This document shows positions 1-12,112 of a DNA stretch of 64,000 bases, piece after piece. The notes beneath the pieces are model-generated. The model saw only the letters and a program-made list of their open reading frames with translations, searched no databases and was not told the DNA's origin. This DNA comes from Enoplolaimus lenunculus (lineage: Eukaryota; Nematoda; Enoplea; Enoplida; Thoracostomopsidae), in NCBI GenBank assembly GCA_030248215.1, contig JASANG010000866.1:38501-102500 (forward strand). Reading direction: 5' to 3'. Numbering within the stretch: position 1 is the stretch's first letter; every line of letters begins with the position of its first letter. Made by a program: the position numbers and the translations under genes.

Positions 1-1302
1 TATATGTACACATGTATGACAATTATTTTTTTTACATGCACTTACCGCACACATATACCGACACAGATGTCACTCATATTTCGATGTTTTAGGCGTAGAA
101 TTCGGTTGAAAAAAATATATTTTTGACAAAATTAAATTTCCGCCGCAATATACTCAAGTTTTATAATTTTGGATTTAAAATCGAAGGTTTTCTTCAAAGA
201 CATTTTGCCCAGATAAGTAAATAAATGATATATGGTGGATTAGGTCTGGTTAACTTGGACCGTAAGTTAAGCCTTAATGTAATAAACTGGTTTTGAACCT
301 TTCAATTGTACAAAAATCTTCAAAATGTTGCCAAAAAATTTTTTTCAAGTATTTTTAGAAACTTCGGCAAATACCTACAGCTTCAAAAAATTTGCCTTAA
401 GTTACAAAAAACATCGAAAAGCGTAAAAAATCAGAAAACTTTCACTACCGAAATTTCCGAACTTATTTTCCGCCAGATCCGGACATATACCTCCGGAGGT
501 GCTGTCATGCTACCCCCGGGGTAAAAAAGTATATATTAAATTTGTACGGTTAGACTAAAGATCACTGAGCATGAGCCAGGCATAACATATTTTTAGAACA
601 AATAAAAACTAGGTAAATAGCTAAGTAATTAAAAGCGTATACCTGTTAACTATAGTTTACTGTTTAAATAAAACACACCATATTTGTATGGTTTCTTGCT
701 AAAAAAGTACGTAGCTATGGAAGTTGGCTTGTAAGCAATGATATCGAATCTCGTAGAAAATGGCAAACTGTGTATGGTTGTCAAGAGTCTTCATTGTAAT
801 AATTTAAATTAGCTACGCTAGAGCTGACATAGCTAGTAGTTTCACTTATAATTAATATCTATTGGACTAATCAATCAAGACAGCCTATTTTTAGACAACT
901 TAAAATATATAATAGGTTCTTATTTAAGCAATAGTTTGAAATACACAAATTTTTAGGCCATTTTAGCCAGAACTGACAGTAGCTGGCATATTGAATGAAG
1001 TATTTACCTGGACAAGCGAGTACGAGTCATAAAGGTGGCTAATGACACCGAAGTTTGGGGGCCCATATATGCCTAAACTTTCATATTTGAGTCGGCGAAC
1101 GTTTTGTGCAAGAGTCGAATCAACTACCAACCACGTTACCCCAGAATCTACAGTTCAGCAACTTAAATCTATGAAGCATTTAAGCTAATAGTATTGCATT
1201 TCGCTAGGGAATAACACTGTGTTAAAATTTTTGTTACAGGAGCTCACAGCGATCTGAGAAATATCGTTTCCTTATTTATGGTTTTTGAAACGCTGTAAAT
1301 TC
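1..1302. other. Intergenic, nothing recognised
   Basis: AT-rich sequence with only short chance open frames. I saw no conserved protein, RNA gene or repeat boundary. Confidence 0.5.
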
Positions 1303-1488
1303 TTGCCAAAAATTAGTTGACTTTTAGGGCCGTCCCGCCTTAGGCTTAGGCTTAGGCCTGAGATTAGGAATACGCTTTTGCAACGCTTAGGCTTAGGCAT
1401 AGGAACACATTTTTGCAACGCTTAGGCTAAGGCTTAGGCTTAGGAATACGCTTAATCTACTGTTACGGCCCTAAAAGTAACATTGGCC
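1303..1488. mobile_element. Hexamer-core MITE, type B, degraded left end
   Basis: Contains runs of TTAGGC and AGGAATACGCTT, ending in the type B terminus GTAACATTGGCC with an inner GGGCCGT...ACGGCCC inverted pair. The left terminus is eroded and no clear target duplication is visible. Confidence 0.6.
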
Positions 1489-2905
1489 AGAATTTAGATG
1501 CTTAATCGTTAAACTGGATGTCAAATTGCAGCTGTGGTAAAAGACCAGATGATTGCCCGGTTATAAGCCTTTGAAAGCGGGAATTCAAGTATTTCTCTAG
1601 TGGAGCCGAGTTAAGATTTTCCGACCGACCCTACCCGCGTTTTGCCAAATCTAACCAGCATTCTTCAAGCATCGTTGCGGATATATTTTGGTGGAGTTTG
1701 CCTCTATCGCTGCGATGAAATTACCATATGAAAGTTTATCAAAAACAGCAAAATGTACATCTCTCAAGTAATAAAGTCTCGGATTAACAATGAACATAAT
1801 AGCTTATGTTTTGCAAGTTAACTCTTAAGATTTGGTGCTGGTAAAGACTAACTATTTACCCGCGTGATACTAACCTTTACCCGCGTATTGACTCTTGTCT
1901 GAAATTTGTTATCATTCCTTCGTTTACTCACACTGCAAAAAATGGTCATCCAAATTCACTATCTCCGAAATACACTTTTCTGGACTACACAAACGGATTC
2001 AAATTCGACTCCGTCATAGTCAAATTCGACTCACTCAAGTCGCTTAGTGAGTTGAATTTGACTCGGTTTGTGTAGTCCGGAAAGCCTATTTCGGAAAGAT
2101 TAAATTTGACTAACCATTTGGTGCGGTGGACGGGCGCGGTTGGATAAGTTCCACTCTGGGTGGATCACGATTTAACCTCGCCGTAATACCGATAGAATTT
2201 ACAACGGCGTCCGAAAATGACTTGAAAAACATGGGTCACAAATATCTCATCTGAATTCTGAAATACTCTCCACGGCACCTCGAAGGCGTAGTGGCGGATC
2301 CAGATATTTCTAAGTTTGAGGACTGTACGAGAAATATATAATAGTGAAAACTCACTAGCGAAACGAACAGGAAGTCAAACGCCATTTTATTGGTAAATTT
2401 TAATACAAATAATGGTTCTGATCCGTGTTGATAGTTCCTAGCCGGAATGGACGGGATCCGAACATGCAGAGACCGTTAAAACATCATCCAGTTAAGATTC
2501 CTAATTTGATACGCCATACGTTACGAATAAACCGCAATTTATGCCTTTGAAGCCATTGAATTCATAAAGAAAAGTCTACCTGTAATCAACGGACCACTCC
2601 AGTTAGCATTTAAATGAAAAAATGCAATAACGTAAGAAACATACAAAAAATAAACAAACACAAAACAGTTGAAAAACTGCTTTTGAAACCGCGGGTAACA
2701 TATTCTGGCATAACAAGAGCGGATGCAGGGGGATGCATGGGTAGAGTAGGAATAGGCATCCACTCACCCCCCTCTTCGAGGAATTTTTTCGCTCACGTTT
2801 TACTAACTACGTTCAAACAATTGTGCGAACGCAATGTTTACAAACTTTTAGAAACAAAAATACTTAAAAATTTCGTGGTTTTGCGCGAAATTGCGTAACG
2901 GTTTT
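1489..2905. other. Intergenic with one palindromic MITE, otherwise no gene seen
   Basis: Apart from the palindromic MITE at 1931-2128, the stretch holds a GTGGCGGATCCAG-type dispersed motif near 2290 and a CG-rich motif near 2790. No supported coding sequence. Confidence 0.45.
1931..2128. mobile_element. Palindromic CACTGCAAAAAA MITE, copy 1
   Basis: Starts CACTGCAAAAAATGGT and ends with its near inverse (ACCATTTGGTGCGGTG). The interior alternates GAGTCAAATTCGACTC blocks, so nearly the whole element can fold back on itself. Related copies: 23679-23891, 42558-42769 and, more distantly, 57664-57914. Confidence 0.75.
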
Positions 2906-3104
2906 GGCCAATGTAAAGAACAAAGGCGGGCCAGTATTAAGCATATTCCTAAGCCTAAGCCCAAGGTTAAGCATAAGCCTAAGCGTAAGAATGAATTTAT
3001 TCCTAAGCCTAAGCCTAAGCCAAGCAAAAAAAGTCTAAAGCTTTAAAGCTTACTTTATTCTAGTCCCACAGAAAAACGTTGCGCCCCTGATCTTCACATA
3101 GGTC
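2906..3104. mobile_element. Hexamer-core MITE, type A, exact 8-bp target duplication
   Basis: Left end GGCCAATGTAAAGAACA, right end TGATCTTCACATAGGTC. The core is CCTAAG repeats with the diagnostic AAGCTTACT...GTCCCACAGAAAAACG segment. It is flanked on both sides by ACGGTTTT (2898-2905 and 3105-3112), an exact 8-bp target site duplication. Confidence 0.9.
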
Positions 3105-3112
3105 ACGGTTTT

Positions 3113-4911
3113 TAATGCTGAATACTTTACAGGTTTTGTCGCACATCATATCCGGTTTGACTAAGCATTATTTAGCATGTACTGCATTGCGGTAGTTTTT
3201 TTACAAAACCCTGATTAGAAAATCTGTCAAATATTTATCAAATTTTTCAAAAATACAACTGATTTCTTTGAATCTAGACAATGCGTACCGATTGCGAACT
3301 GTACGAGCTCTGGCCGGAATTCAATCATCATTGAAGGACGTGGTCAATTTTAGGAGCATTAGTTCATTGAAACCAAAAGTAAAAGTGTTTTATAGTTTGA
3401 ATACAAAAACATTCATCTGGTTTATCGTTCGCTTCGCTCGCGAAACTTTCTTCACTTGATCTATGATGGTTAGTCTCGGAGCTAAGTCCGGGGCCGTCGT
3501 AAGGATTGGCAACCAATCGTATCCGCACATCGAATTCGATTCTCAAATGAGTGTAGCACCTACCGCTATCCGCCAATTGATGACGGGTTTTATAACTTTC
3601 GAATCAGTGCCTAATCAGGCTTCAATATCTGCACTGTTTTGGGTTTAGTTTGTTCTACTTTTGAACCAATTTTTAAATCTGGAAACCTGGAACCGATGGA
3701 CTCGAATTGGTCAGTTTGAAAACCTATCGCTAACCGGTGATAGATGCTATGCACACTTGACAAAATGGGCCCTTATGCTGACGCTCATTAAATGGCGCCA
3801 TACAGATATCAACATACAGGGTTCATTTGTGTAGAATTTATTCAAATTGGGCCATAGACAAAATTATGTCATTGCAGTGAAAATAAACCAATCCTGATTT
3901 TAGTTTTAAAACTCCCAAATCAGTAACCAAAGATTACATTTGTATAATTGCAAGAATCAGTTTTTGGTTTCGTATCACACGTTTGACCTGGCACAAGTGA
4001 AACCTAACGGAAAAAGCTTAAGTTGGGTGGTATAAAACTGTAGCAATTAAAATAGCTAAGTATGTATTTTTTGATGAATTTTTAACAGTAATTATAGGGC
4101 AATTACGTTTTCTGAGACGATAATAATGCGATAATATTTTGATTTATTCGTAAAGTAGAGGGTGCAGAGCCACAGATAGTTTAGCTTTTTGAACAGACCT
4201 AACGGCATGGCTACAATTGCAGGCGAAGGGTCTAAAAGGGCGCTGCCAACCAACGGACATATTTCCATACCTCTCGCCAAGTAGTTTATAGATCACCAGC
4301 AGTAAATTTAATGTAAATTTCTAATTTTAGGTAAATTACAAACGTGAAATCCGAATTTTACAATGGGATGGAGTAGGATGAGCTCGGAATGGTATCGAGG
4401 GACGCAGACTTTCTGCTTCAACTTGGGATTTTTGTCACCTAAAAACGGCAGCCCTGCCAAATGCCAGTCCCGTTTGGGGCGACGCAAAAGATAACGACAC
4501 CCATATTTCTTACACGCTTTGATTTTGTCAGTATACCGGATAAAGACCATACATAAAAGCTCCTAGAAAATACCAACAAACCAACCCGAACAAAAAAAAG
4601 AAAAGCACTGGTCTTATATTCGCAATGAAAACAGGGCCGTGTACCTAGCGCAGACACCTAGTGGACTCCGAAACAATTTTAGAAGCGTCATGCTGGGCAT
4701 TCACATGAGAATAACAGACGAGGCTAAAACTTTTTCTGGCAGAGCAAAAATTTTTCAGGACGGGACACTCAGCCTCTTCGTTCTCACCACCGCCTGACTA
4801 CGAAACCGAGAAAAAGCAAGCAAGCTAACAAACTAATTATAAAGATAAATTATTAACATTCCTTTTCGTGCAAGATATGTTTGTGACACACATTAGTAGT
4901 ATTATTCTATC
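3113..4911. other. Intergenic, no supported gene
   Basis: Short open frames on both strands around 3268-3648 overlap a CG-rich inverted motif (TTCGCTTCGCTCGCGAA, 3427-3443) found in other repeats of this window. I do not call a gene here. A dispersed GTTTGAAAACCTATC motif lies near 3715. Confidence 0.45.
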
Positions 4912-5075
4912 GGGCCCGTTGCCAAGGGAGGGGGGCAGGGCTGACTCACCCTCTCCACTGAAAACATCCCACCTTGAATGTTTTCAACCTTGCTTGTAAG
5001 TCAACGAAAACCCTTTTTTGCCCCACCAGAAAATATTTAGCATCCCGCCTAGCATTATGAGCTGGCTACGGGCCA
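4912..5075. repeat. GGCCCGTAGCCAG dispersed repeat
   Basis: Member of a family with GGCCCGTAGC-type inverted ends and a GTTTTCAACCTTGCTTGTAA core. This copy has GGGCCCGTTGCC at the left and GAGCTGGCTACGGGCC at the right. Other copies are listed separately. Confidence 0.6.
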
Positions 5076-5252
5076 GTATCCTGTTGCGTCTTACTGCCCA
5101 CGCAAGGTTTGAAGTGTTTTAAGTTGAAAATTCACACAATAACCAGATACTTTCGTAAAGTTCATTAAACATTGAGGGGAGCATACAAGGGAAAATGGGA
5201 AATATATTTTATATTTCAGGACGAACAAGACACTTGTACAGGCAATAGCATG

Positions 5253-5443
5253 GGCCGAAAGAACAGTGCGGAACAGTATTATAAGCATATTCCTATGCCT
5301 AAGCCTAAGCGTAAGAATGAGTTTATTCCTAAGCCTAAGCTTAAGCCCTAAGCTTAAACCAAGCAAAAAATTAGTCTAAAACTTAAGCTTACTCTATTCG
5401 AGTCCCACAGAAAAACGTTCCGTCCTTGATCTTTATATGGGCC
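5253..5443. mobile_element. Hexamer-core MITE, type A
   Basis: GGCCGAAAGAACAGTGCGG at the left, CTTGATCTTTATATGGGCC at the right, CCTAAG core. The flanks ATAGCATG and ATAACCTG share 6 of 8 bases, in keeping with an aged 8-bp duplication. Confidence 0.8.
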
Positions 5444-5749
5444 ATAACCTGGAAAGGTTAAAAAAATTTCTCTCTCGTTACACTCGCTCACAAAAAACTA
5501 TGTTGTTATCGACTCATGAATGTGAAATATGCTGATACCGCCCTTGTAAATATTTAATAGTTAAAGTTTGTCCCAAATTAAACGGAAATGTTATTCTTGT
5601 AGGAAGTTAGCTGGTTTTAATTGTATCAAAGGTTTACGGACCGCGTTTAGTGTACCTTATACTTCTCCAAATCAAGCTTACGTCACGCAGGTGTATTTTC
5701 AGCATGAGTGCAGCAACTATCACCAGTTAGTAATAGGTTTTCAAATAAG

Positions 5750-5984
5750 CTAACGACGTACGGAAGCTGAAGATCTCAAATTCTGCTGATAATCATGTGG
5801 GTCTTCTGGGCCGCCAAACTTTCGTCCACAGGCCGTTAGACTCGACCAACTGGGATTGAGAGTTTCCAAACTGGCACAAGTAGAATCGATTAACTTCGAA
5901 AAATACACTGACTGTCGCCGCTTATCAGTCACTGGTTCATAATTTACAAGAGCGATCATCATCAGCTGATAAATGCTACATAAA
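5750..5984 (-). CDS. Candidate terminal exon of an unknown gene
   Basis: Open from a plausible acceptor (GCATTTATCAG, exon start 5984) to a stop at 5750-5752. It encodes about 77 residues including TDKRRQSVYFSKLIDSTCAS, then LETLNPSWSSLTACGRKFGG and a tail ending SSASVRR. Composition is protein-like and not repetitive, but I recognise no family. No partner exon was found, and a dispersed repeat (TAGGTTTTCAAA) lies just beyond the stop. It could be chance. Confidence 0.25.
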
Positions 5985-6144
5985 TATGAGGATCAAAGTA
6001 GTGTAAGCATGTTCCTAAACGTAAGTCGTAGCGTCAGCTAAAGGATACTTGTATAACAAAGCCTAGGCTTAAAGGCTTAGTCTGAGCGAAAATAGTCTAT
6101 AGTTCAAGCTTCAAGGTGGTGGATCGTCTCCCCTCAGCATTTTG

Positions 6145-6401
6145 GGCAAATGAAAGAACAGGGGCGGACCAGTATTATAAGCATATTCCTAAGCCTAAGC
6201 CTAATCCTAAGCCTACGCATAAGAACGTGCATATTCCTAAGTCTAAGCCTAAGCCTAATCCTAAGCATACGCGTAAGAACGTGCATATTCCTAAGTCTAA
6301 GCTTAAGCCTAAGCCTAAACCAAGCAAAAAATTAGTCTAAGACTTAAGCTTACTCTATTCTATTCCCACTGAAAAACGAAACACCCCTAAGTAACATTGG
6401 C
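6145..6401. mobile_element. Hexamer-core MITE, type A left and type B right end
   Basis: The left end AAAGAACAGGGGCGGACC is type A, while the right end CCCCTAAGTAACATTGGC is type B. The core has two near-identical blocks of about 60 bp (AAGAACGTGCATATTCC). No clear target duplication. Confidence 0.7.
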
Positions 6402-8876
6402 ATATATGAGATTGCAGCCATACGTTTTGTAATGCTTTTGATATGTGCAATAAAAAACGGCAAGATCGTTTACCAGCACCTAGCAATTATACCGTTAACC
6501 AGAACATTTTGTTTTTCTCGAAACCTTATTTTCACACTTAAAAGCTTTTGCAGTTAAGGCGACAAAATAAAGAATTACACTCGTATGGTTCTGTTTATGA
6601 AATAATAGGATTTAAATAAAAGTGTCAGTTCCCCTATTAAGATAGCTTACGCAGACTAAAATTATTAAAACGACAAAATTGTGTGAAAACTCGCACATGA
6701 CACTAGCAATAATTGTACAAAATTTTAATTTTTGGTTAATGCTTCGGTAGATCAAAAACAATGTGTCGGCGGTTGGTTATTAGTTGTGTGAGCATCGTAA
6801 TCACAAAGACGATCGGACTTCTAACTGCGGCAACGCGATGAGTCTTATTGATGATAATTATCCAGATATCCGAATATTTCCAATTAAATTTTCAATTTCG
6901 GATATTCGAAACCTGATTTTGCGTTTGTTTTGGCTTTCCAAACTTCAATTTGCGTTTCTCATACACTTGTTTTAACTTGTTGCTCTAAAGAAGTACCCTG
7001 ACTCACAAGCTGATTGCTATGAGCGTATAACATACAAATCTAAAAATAGTTTTTTATTATGCAACTGCTTCAATAGTGCTGGGTATTCGGTTTAGAAGAT
7101 TTCTACTCACTAAAAATACTTGCGTCGAATTGAGCTGATTCGGTTTGTCTCCGTTTGATTTAAAACCACTGCAACAGAGATTCTATCGAATGCCACCATT
7201 TTTTCGAACTATATATACACGAGTAGTTTTACGTTCTAAGAAGAAAAAACAGCATTAAAATATACTTACGCTGTATCGTGCAAACATCAGTCCATGTTAC
7301 ATTTATCAGTGCTTTGCTTTTACCTGCGGATCCAGAAATTTCCGCAAGCACAGGCTGGCAAACGCTTTAAACCCCAGTTTTTCATCAAAAAATTTTCTGA
7401 GGGGGTAAAATTGCAAGATAGGAGGCTTAAAATTTTACAGAATAACTTTCTGAGAAAGGTTACAAGAGACCTTGTCATTTTATCACAAAAAATTTTTGTG
7501 GGGCGAATTATAGAAACGTTCTTCAGGACCCTCTTTAGTCTTAATATATCGGAACATAATGCCGATTTGGTCCTTTTATAACGTCCAATGAAAATTTCAA
7601 TTAAATTTCAATTTTTTAAGACATGAATATATACTTTCAGTTTTTGTTAGCTTTTGTATGGATATGGACTACAGCGGAGCGGAACTAGAAATGTATTTTC
7701 AACAGTTCAGAAATCTATATTTTCATGTATATTACGACGTAAAAGCGACGCGCTGAATTGAATAGCGGCATTTTTTGCGTTTGATGACTGGTTTAGGAAA
7801 CATGATTTTACTGTTAATTTCTAATTTCACGACACCAATGTAGGAGGAAACTTTTGCTGCAACAACCAAACTTTTTGAATCAATTTTGTGCTTTTTTTCT
7901 CTCTCAAGTGGGATGCTGCGGCTTCCTAAACTTTCTGCATTTTAAAAGAACACTAAGCAGGATGGGGTTGTCACCCCAAACCCAACACTAAGCTGTTCAT
8001 TACTCAGACTTATAGAATCGCTGATAAAGTACTTTTGGATTGTTTTGGCGTATGATAAGAACTCGCTTAGCGTGGGGTTTTTAATTCAAAAGTTATGAGC
8101 TCATGAGTTCTGTGTCACGAGAAATTCAAATGTGCCCTTCACAGATTGCCAGATTTGCAAGCTAGCGTTTTACGTATTAGCATCATACTCAGTTAGGCTT
8201 GGTGTCTTATTAAATCAAGAGTGGTCAGATTTTAAAATGACGCTCAGTACGTAATCCCGCGACACGACTTGGCATATGTATATAAGTAAATTTTGTTTCT
8301 TGTAAAGGTAATAAATTTAGTATTTGACGGTGCGTATTCGATGCAAATTATTCACTGAGCCAATTTTGAGATAATTTAAAATACGAAGTCATTATTCCAA
8401 TGAATATCAAGCTGAACTGAAGTTTTTTAATTTTGACATGTTTTATAAATTCAAGACTTTGAATCATCAGGGAAATATGCAGGAACTTGGTTCAATATTT
8501 TAACTCAGGTTTGAATACCGAATTTGTTTTCCGGACACAGAATATGCCAACAATTGCCGGATATATCCGGATATGAAAAAATATCCGATGTCCATCACTA
8601 CCATATACTGTAATCAAACGAATAAGGGGGAGTGGAGGCAAATATTTTGCCTATCCCGAAGGTTCACCATGGCATTCGGTTACAGACTGTTATTTATTTT
8701 TAATTCACCCCCATTTTAGTTGGAACCAATACCCATCTTTTTTATATTCTATTTTTTGGGTAGTGTCTCTTACATATCTGAGCAGTCGAGACGTTTGTTC
8801 CAGTTTTGTGGACTCTAATTAGGTCTTATGGACTCCATCTACCAACGGACCCTGATTTGAGATAAAGCCTCCTATT
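6402..8876. other. Intergenic, nothing recognised
   Basis: AT-rich. A 95-residue open frame at 7294-7581 has no recognisable motif and overlaps a GCGGATCCAGAAATTT dispersed motif. No exon supported. Confidence 0.45.
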
Positions 8877-9532
8877 AACCAGTCGTAGTGGCACTACATT
8901 ATTGAGCGAAGCTCGAATACACGTAAGCAGTTAAGGTAATATGCAAATTAGTTGTTAGCTAACTATTCATTTATCGGTTTTGGGGAATTGTAAACAACTT
9001 ATTCAGATTTCTCGCACCCAAAAACCCATTATAGCTGAAATCAAATTGCTTGTAACCCGAATAATTTGTGAAATATTATAAAAATGCCTAATTTAGGATT
9101 ATCAATTATAACTTATACGCAAATTATCTAGCATCTAACGACTATATTATCGGTTTTAGAGGTTTGTAAACAATATATTCAAATTCATAGCACCTAAAAA
9201 CCCTTTAATGCTCAAATTAGATTGTTCGTAACTGTAGTAATTAATGAAATAATGTAGAAAGTCCTAATTTACGCTTAAATAATTATGCAAATTAGCCTGT
9301 AGCTAATAATCGGCTTAAAAATTTAAAACCCCAATGCGCGTTAACACTCCAGGATAATTGGTTTTCAAACAAAAAAAGTTTATTAAAATCGGGTTAGCCG
9401 TTCCTGAGATTCTTTTCAGATGGACAGACGGACAGACGGACGGACAGACATCCACCTTTCGACCCCAGAGTACAGAACATAAAACGCTTCTCGAAACTCC
9501 GAGCTTTGCTCGGAGTTTCGCTTCGCTCAATA
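8877..9532 (+). mobile_element. Long ATTGAGCGAAGC element, copy 1
   Basis: Begins AACCAGTCGTAGTGG then ATTGAGCGAAGCTCGAA; ends CGGAGTTTCGCTTCGCTCAATA, so TATTGAGCGAAGC is inverted at the two ends. Inside are two diverged repeats of about 170 bp, each with ATATGCAAATTA and TTATCGGTTTTGG, then a GACGGACAGACGG tract and a CTCCGAGC-TTT-GCTCGGAG hairpin. The full-length relative is at 59729-60686. Confidence 0.75.
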
Positions 9533-9958
9533 CTTGGGACTCAAAATGGAGAAATCTGTTTTATTACTCCTATTTTTTCGGGCCACAACAGTATTCGTGT
9601 ATAGTTATATATAATTTGCTTTTAGTAGCCAACAAAACAAAATTCTGTTAGCTGAAAATACTTCGAATAATGTTTGACTTATCGCTTCAAACTTTGGGAA
9701 ACAAAAACAAGTCATTATTCAAAATATCGATTACTGTTACTTGATTGGCCAAAATCTATTTAAGAAGACATTTGCCATTTCTCGTACTCTCTATGAAAGT
9801 GTTTGTTTGTTGGATACTTGAAAACTTACACTTATAGAAAGGTTCAAGTAAACACCATTTCTGCAATTATTGCATGTGTTTTCAGGCAAAATTAGAAATT
9901 ATGCGTTAACCAAGAAATACACTGCATTAAAACAATCTTATAAAGATTGGACCATGTA

Positions 9959-10156
9959 AAGAACAGGGGTGGAACAGTATTATAAGCGTATTCCTACCCT
10001 GAGCTTAAGTCCAAGCCTAAGCCTAAGCATAATAATAAACATATTCCTTAACCTAAGCCTAAGCCTAAACCTAAGCCAAGCAAAAAATTAGTCTATAGCT
10101 TTAAGTTACTCTTTTCTAGTCCCAAAAAACGTTCCGCCCTGATCTTTACATGGGCC
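9959..10156. mobile_element. Hexamer-core MITE, type A
   Basis: GGACCATGTAAAGAACAGGG at the left and GATCTTTACATGGGCC at the right. The flanks TAAAGATT and TAAAAATT differ at one base, supporting an 8-bp target duplication. Confidence 0.87.
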
Positions 10157-10165
10157 TAAAAATTT

Positions 10166-10302
10166 TAGGCAAAATAAGTTTATAAAGATTAATGAAATAA
10201 TTTAACCAACTTTATAAACTTATTTTGCCTTAAATACAACAAATTATTTTCAATCTTTATAAACTTATTTTGCTTTAAATACAACAAATTATTTTCAATT
10301 CC
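10166..10302. repeat. Tandem and inverted 51-bp repeat
   Basis: Two direct copies of a unit containing CTTTATAAACTTATTTTGC and AAATACAACAAATTATTTTC, preceded by an inverted partial copy (GCAAAATAAGTTTATAAAG). It lies directly beside the preceding MITE. Confidence 0.7.
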
Positions 10303-10526
10303 TCTATAGCGATAATATTGTTCGTAAACAAATCCGGGCTCAGCTAATTAAAAAATAGTTTCCAGCGGCGATCTCTGGCTATTTTTACAAATAAATATTC
10401 ATAGTTTATAAACCAAATTTAGCCAAATTAAGTGTTACCAATTTTAAAAACACGCAAAATTTTTACTTACGTGGTTCGACGTATTTTATCCACAAAAATG
10501 AACTTCTCTGTTAAACAGATTGCATC

Positions 10527-10680
10527 TTAGGATGGTGCTACACTTTTGATGGCGTCCTGCGCCGTCTGTCACCGTCTGGCGTCGTTCGTGACTATAGCTG
10601 CACAGAACAGCATATCACAATTTTTAAACAAAAATTTTTTTGACTCACAGCTCCGTATGACAAGTATAGCGCCACCCTAA
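10527..10680. mobile_element. TTAGGGTGGTGC MITE, copy 1
   Basis: The left end TTAGGATGGTGCTACACTTT is inverted at the right end (AAGTATAGCGCCACCCTAA). The interior is rich in CCGTCTGTCACCG, characteristic of this family. Its right end runs straight into a 17-bp tandem array. Confidence 0.75.
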
Positions 10681-10765
10681 CCGTAGCGCCACCCTAACCG
10701 TAGCGCCACTCTAACCGTAGCGCCACCCTAACCGTAGCGCCACCCTAACCGTAGCGCCACCCTAA
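10681..10765. repeat. 17-bp minisatellite of a MITE end, 5 copies
   Basis: Five tandem copies of CCGTAGCGCCACCCTAA, one with a single substitution. The unit is nearly the terminal sequence of the MITE immediately to the left. Confidence 0.93.
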
Positions 10766-11429
10766 CAGGCAAATCTGGCATATTTTTGATGACGATGTTT
10801 TTTAAAACCTACGGATAACACAGGTGTGTGAAAAACTAGAAAATTATACCATGATGCACGCAAGATCCTGCTTGCCCAACGTGAGTACACTTATATTACA
10901 AAAACGAAATATAATCAAAAAAATTTTGTAAGTAATATACCAAATACTAAATAATTAATGACACAGTGAAACCTGGGCGCAAATTCGAAGCTTTCAAACC
11001 AAAATCATGCATTATTAAAATTTTCACGGAATTTGTTTCATTTGCATATATTGGTTTTTGGTCACTATTAATATGCTTAATCAACCATCAGTTAAACTCT
11101 AAACCAATGAGAAGATATGTTTTTATTTCGTGAGACAAAATGGCATTAATATTGCTCAAAAATCACTCGGGTTCAGCTCAAGAGAGCGTTCGGTGGGGAT
11201 AGGTGATGTCTCCACAACATAGGGGGCCCTAGCCTGAAAAGGTGGTTGGGGGTCTAGACACCCATAATCCATGAACTAAAAATTATTTTGAGAAATCTGC
11301 TGTCTTGCACGGATACTTTAATCACTGCATGATACTAAGTTTTTATAACGGAATCGTTCTCGTTTGCCAGCAAGAGGTCAGAGGGTTGAACCGTCTGAAA
11401 AAATTTGAACCCGTTTGAAAAGTATCAAC
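10766..11429. other. Intergenic, nothing recognised
   Basis: AT-rich, with a GGGGGCCCTAGCC repeat-like scrap near 11220. No exon or RNA gene seen. Confidence 0.45.
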
Positions 11430-12112
11430 CTCGGTAGTAAGCTCAGCAGCCCATAAAAAATTTTGGCCCCTCCTAGAAAGTTTTCAACCTTGCTTGTAAC
11501 TCACTGAAAAGCCCTTGAATGCCCCTCTGTAAAATTTCTAGCCCATCCCCCTAGCACAGTGAGCTGGCTACGGACCTAAACACAAGCATGCCGCTCCTGA
11601 CAAAATTTTTTAGCCCATCGCTCCCTGAAGGATAAACTGGCTACAGGGTTGAACGGGATCCGAATATACATTCTCTTTATATCAAACAACCCGTGCCAAA
11701 TTGAAAATCCGGCTACTGGCCTGTAACAGTCGTGTTTATACTTAATCGTTTGCATGTAAATAGGTCATCTGAAGTTCACAATATTTTTCATTGGTTGAAC
11801 AGTTCGAGCCTGTATCGCGCAATTTGAGCTTATATTCAAATGTGCCTTTTAGCCAATTTGCATTTGAAATCGTAAACATCGAAAATTCTGCTTTGTCTGT
11901 ACTTGGAAACTCTTAAAATCTTCAGACATAACAGGATGCGCAACCAGTCCCGTAGTCAGCGCACCTTGCTAGGGGGGGCAAAAAATTTTCAGGAAGGGCA
12001 TTCATGTGGTTTCATTGAGTTACAAAGATTAAAAATCTTCTAGAGGACCAAAACTTTCCAGGGGGGGTTGAACCCGTATGGCCGCCCTTGGCTACGGGTC
12101 CGTGCACAACTT
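11430..12112. repeat. Cluster of GGCCCGTAGCCAG dispersed repeats
   Basis: At least two copies: about 11430-11650, carrying TTTTCAACCTTGCTTGTAAC and GAGCTGGCTACGG, and about 11945-12112, carrying CTTGCTAGGGGGGGCAAAAA and GGCTACGGGTCC. They are in opposite orientations. The sequence between them has no recognised gene. Confidence 0.6.
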
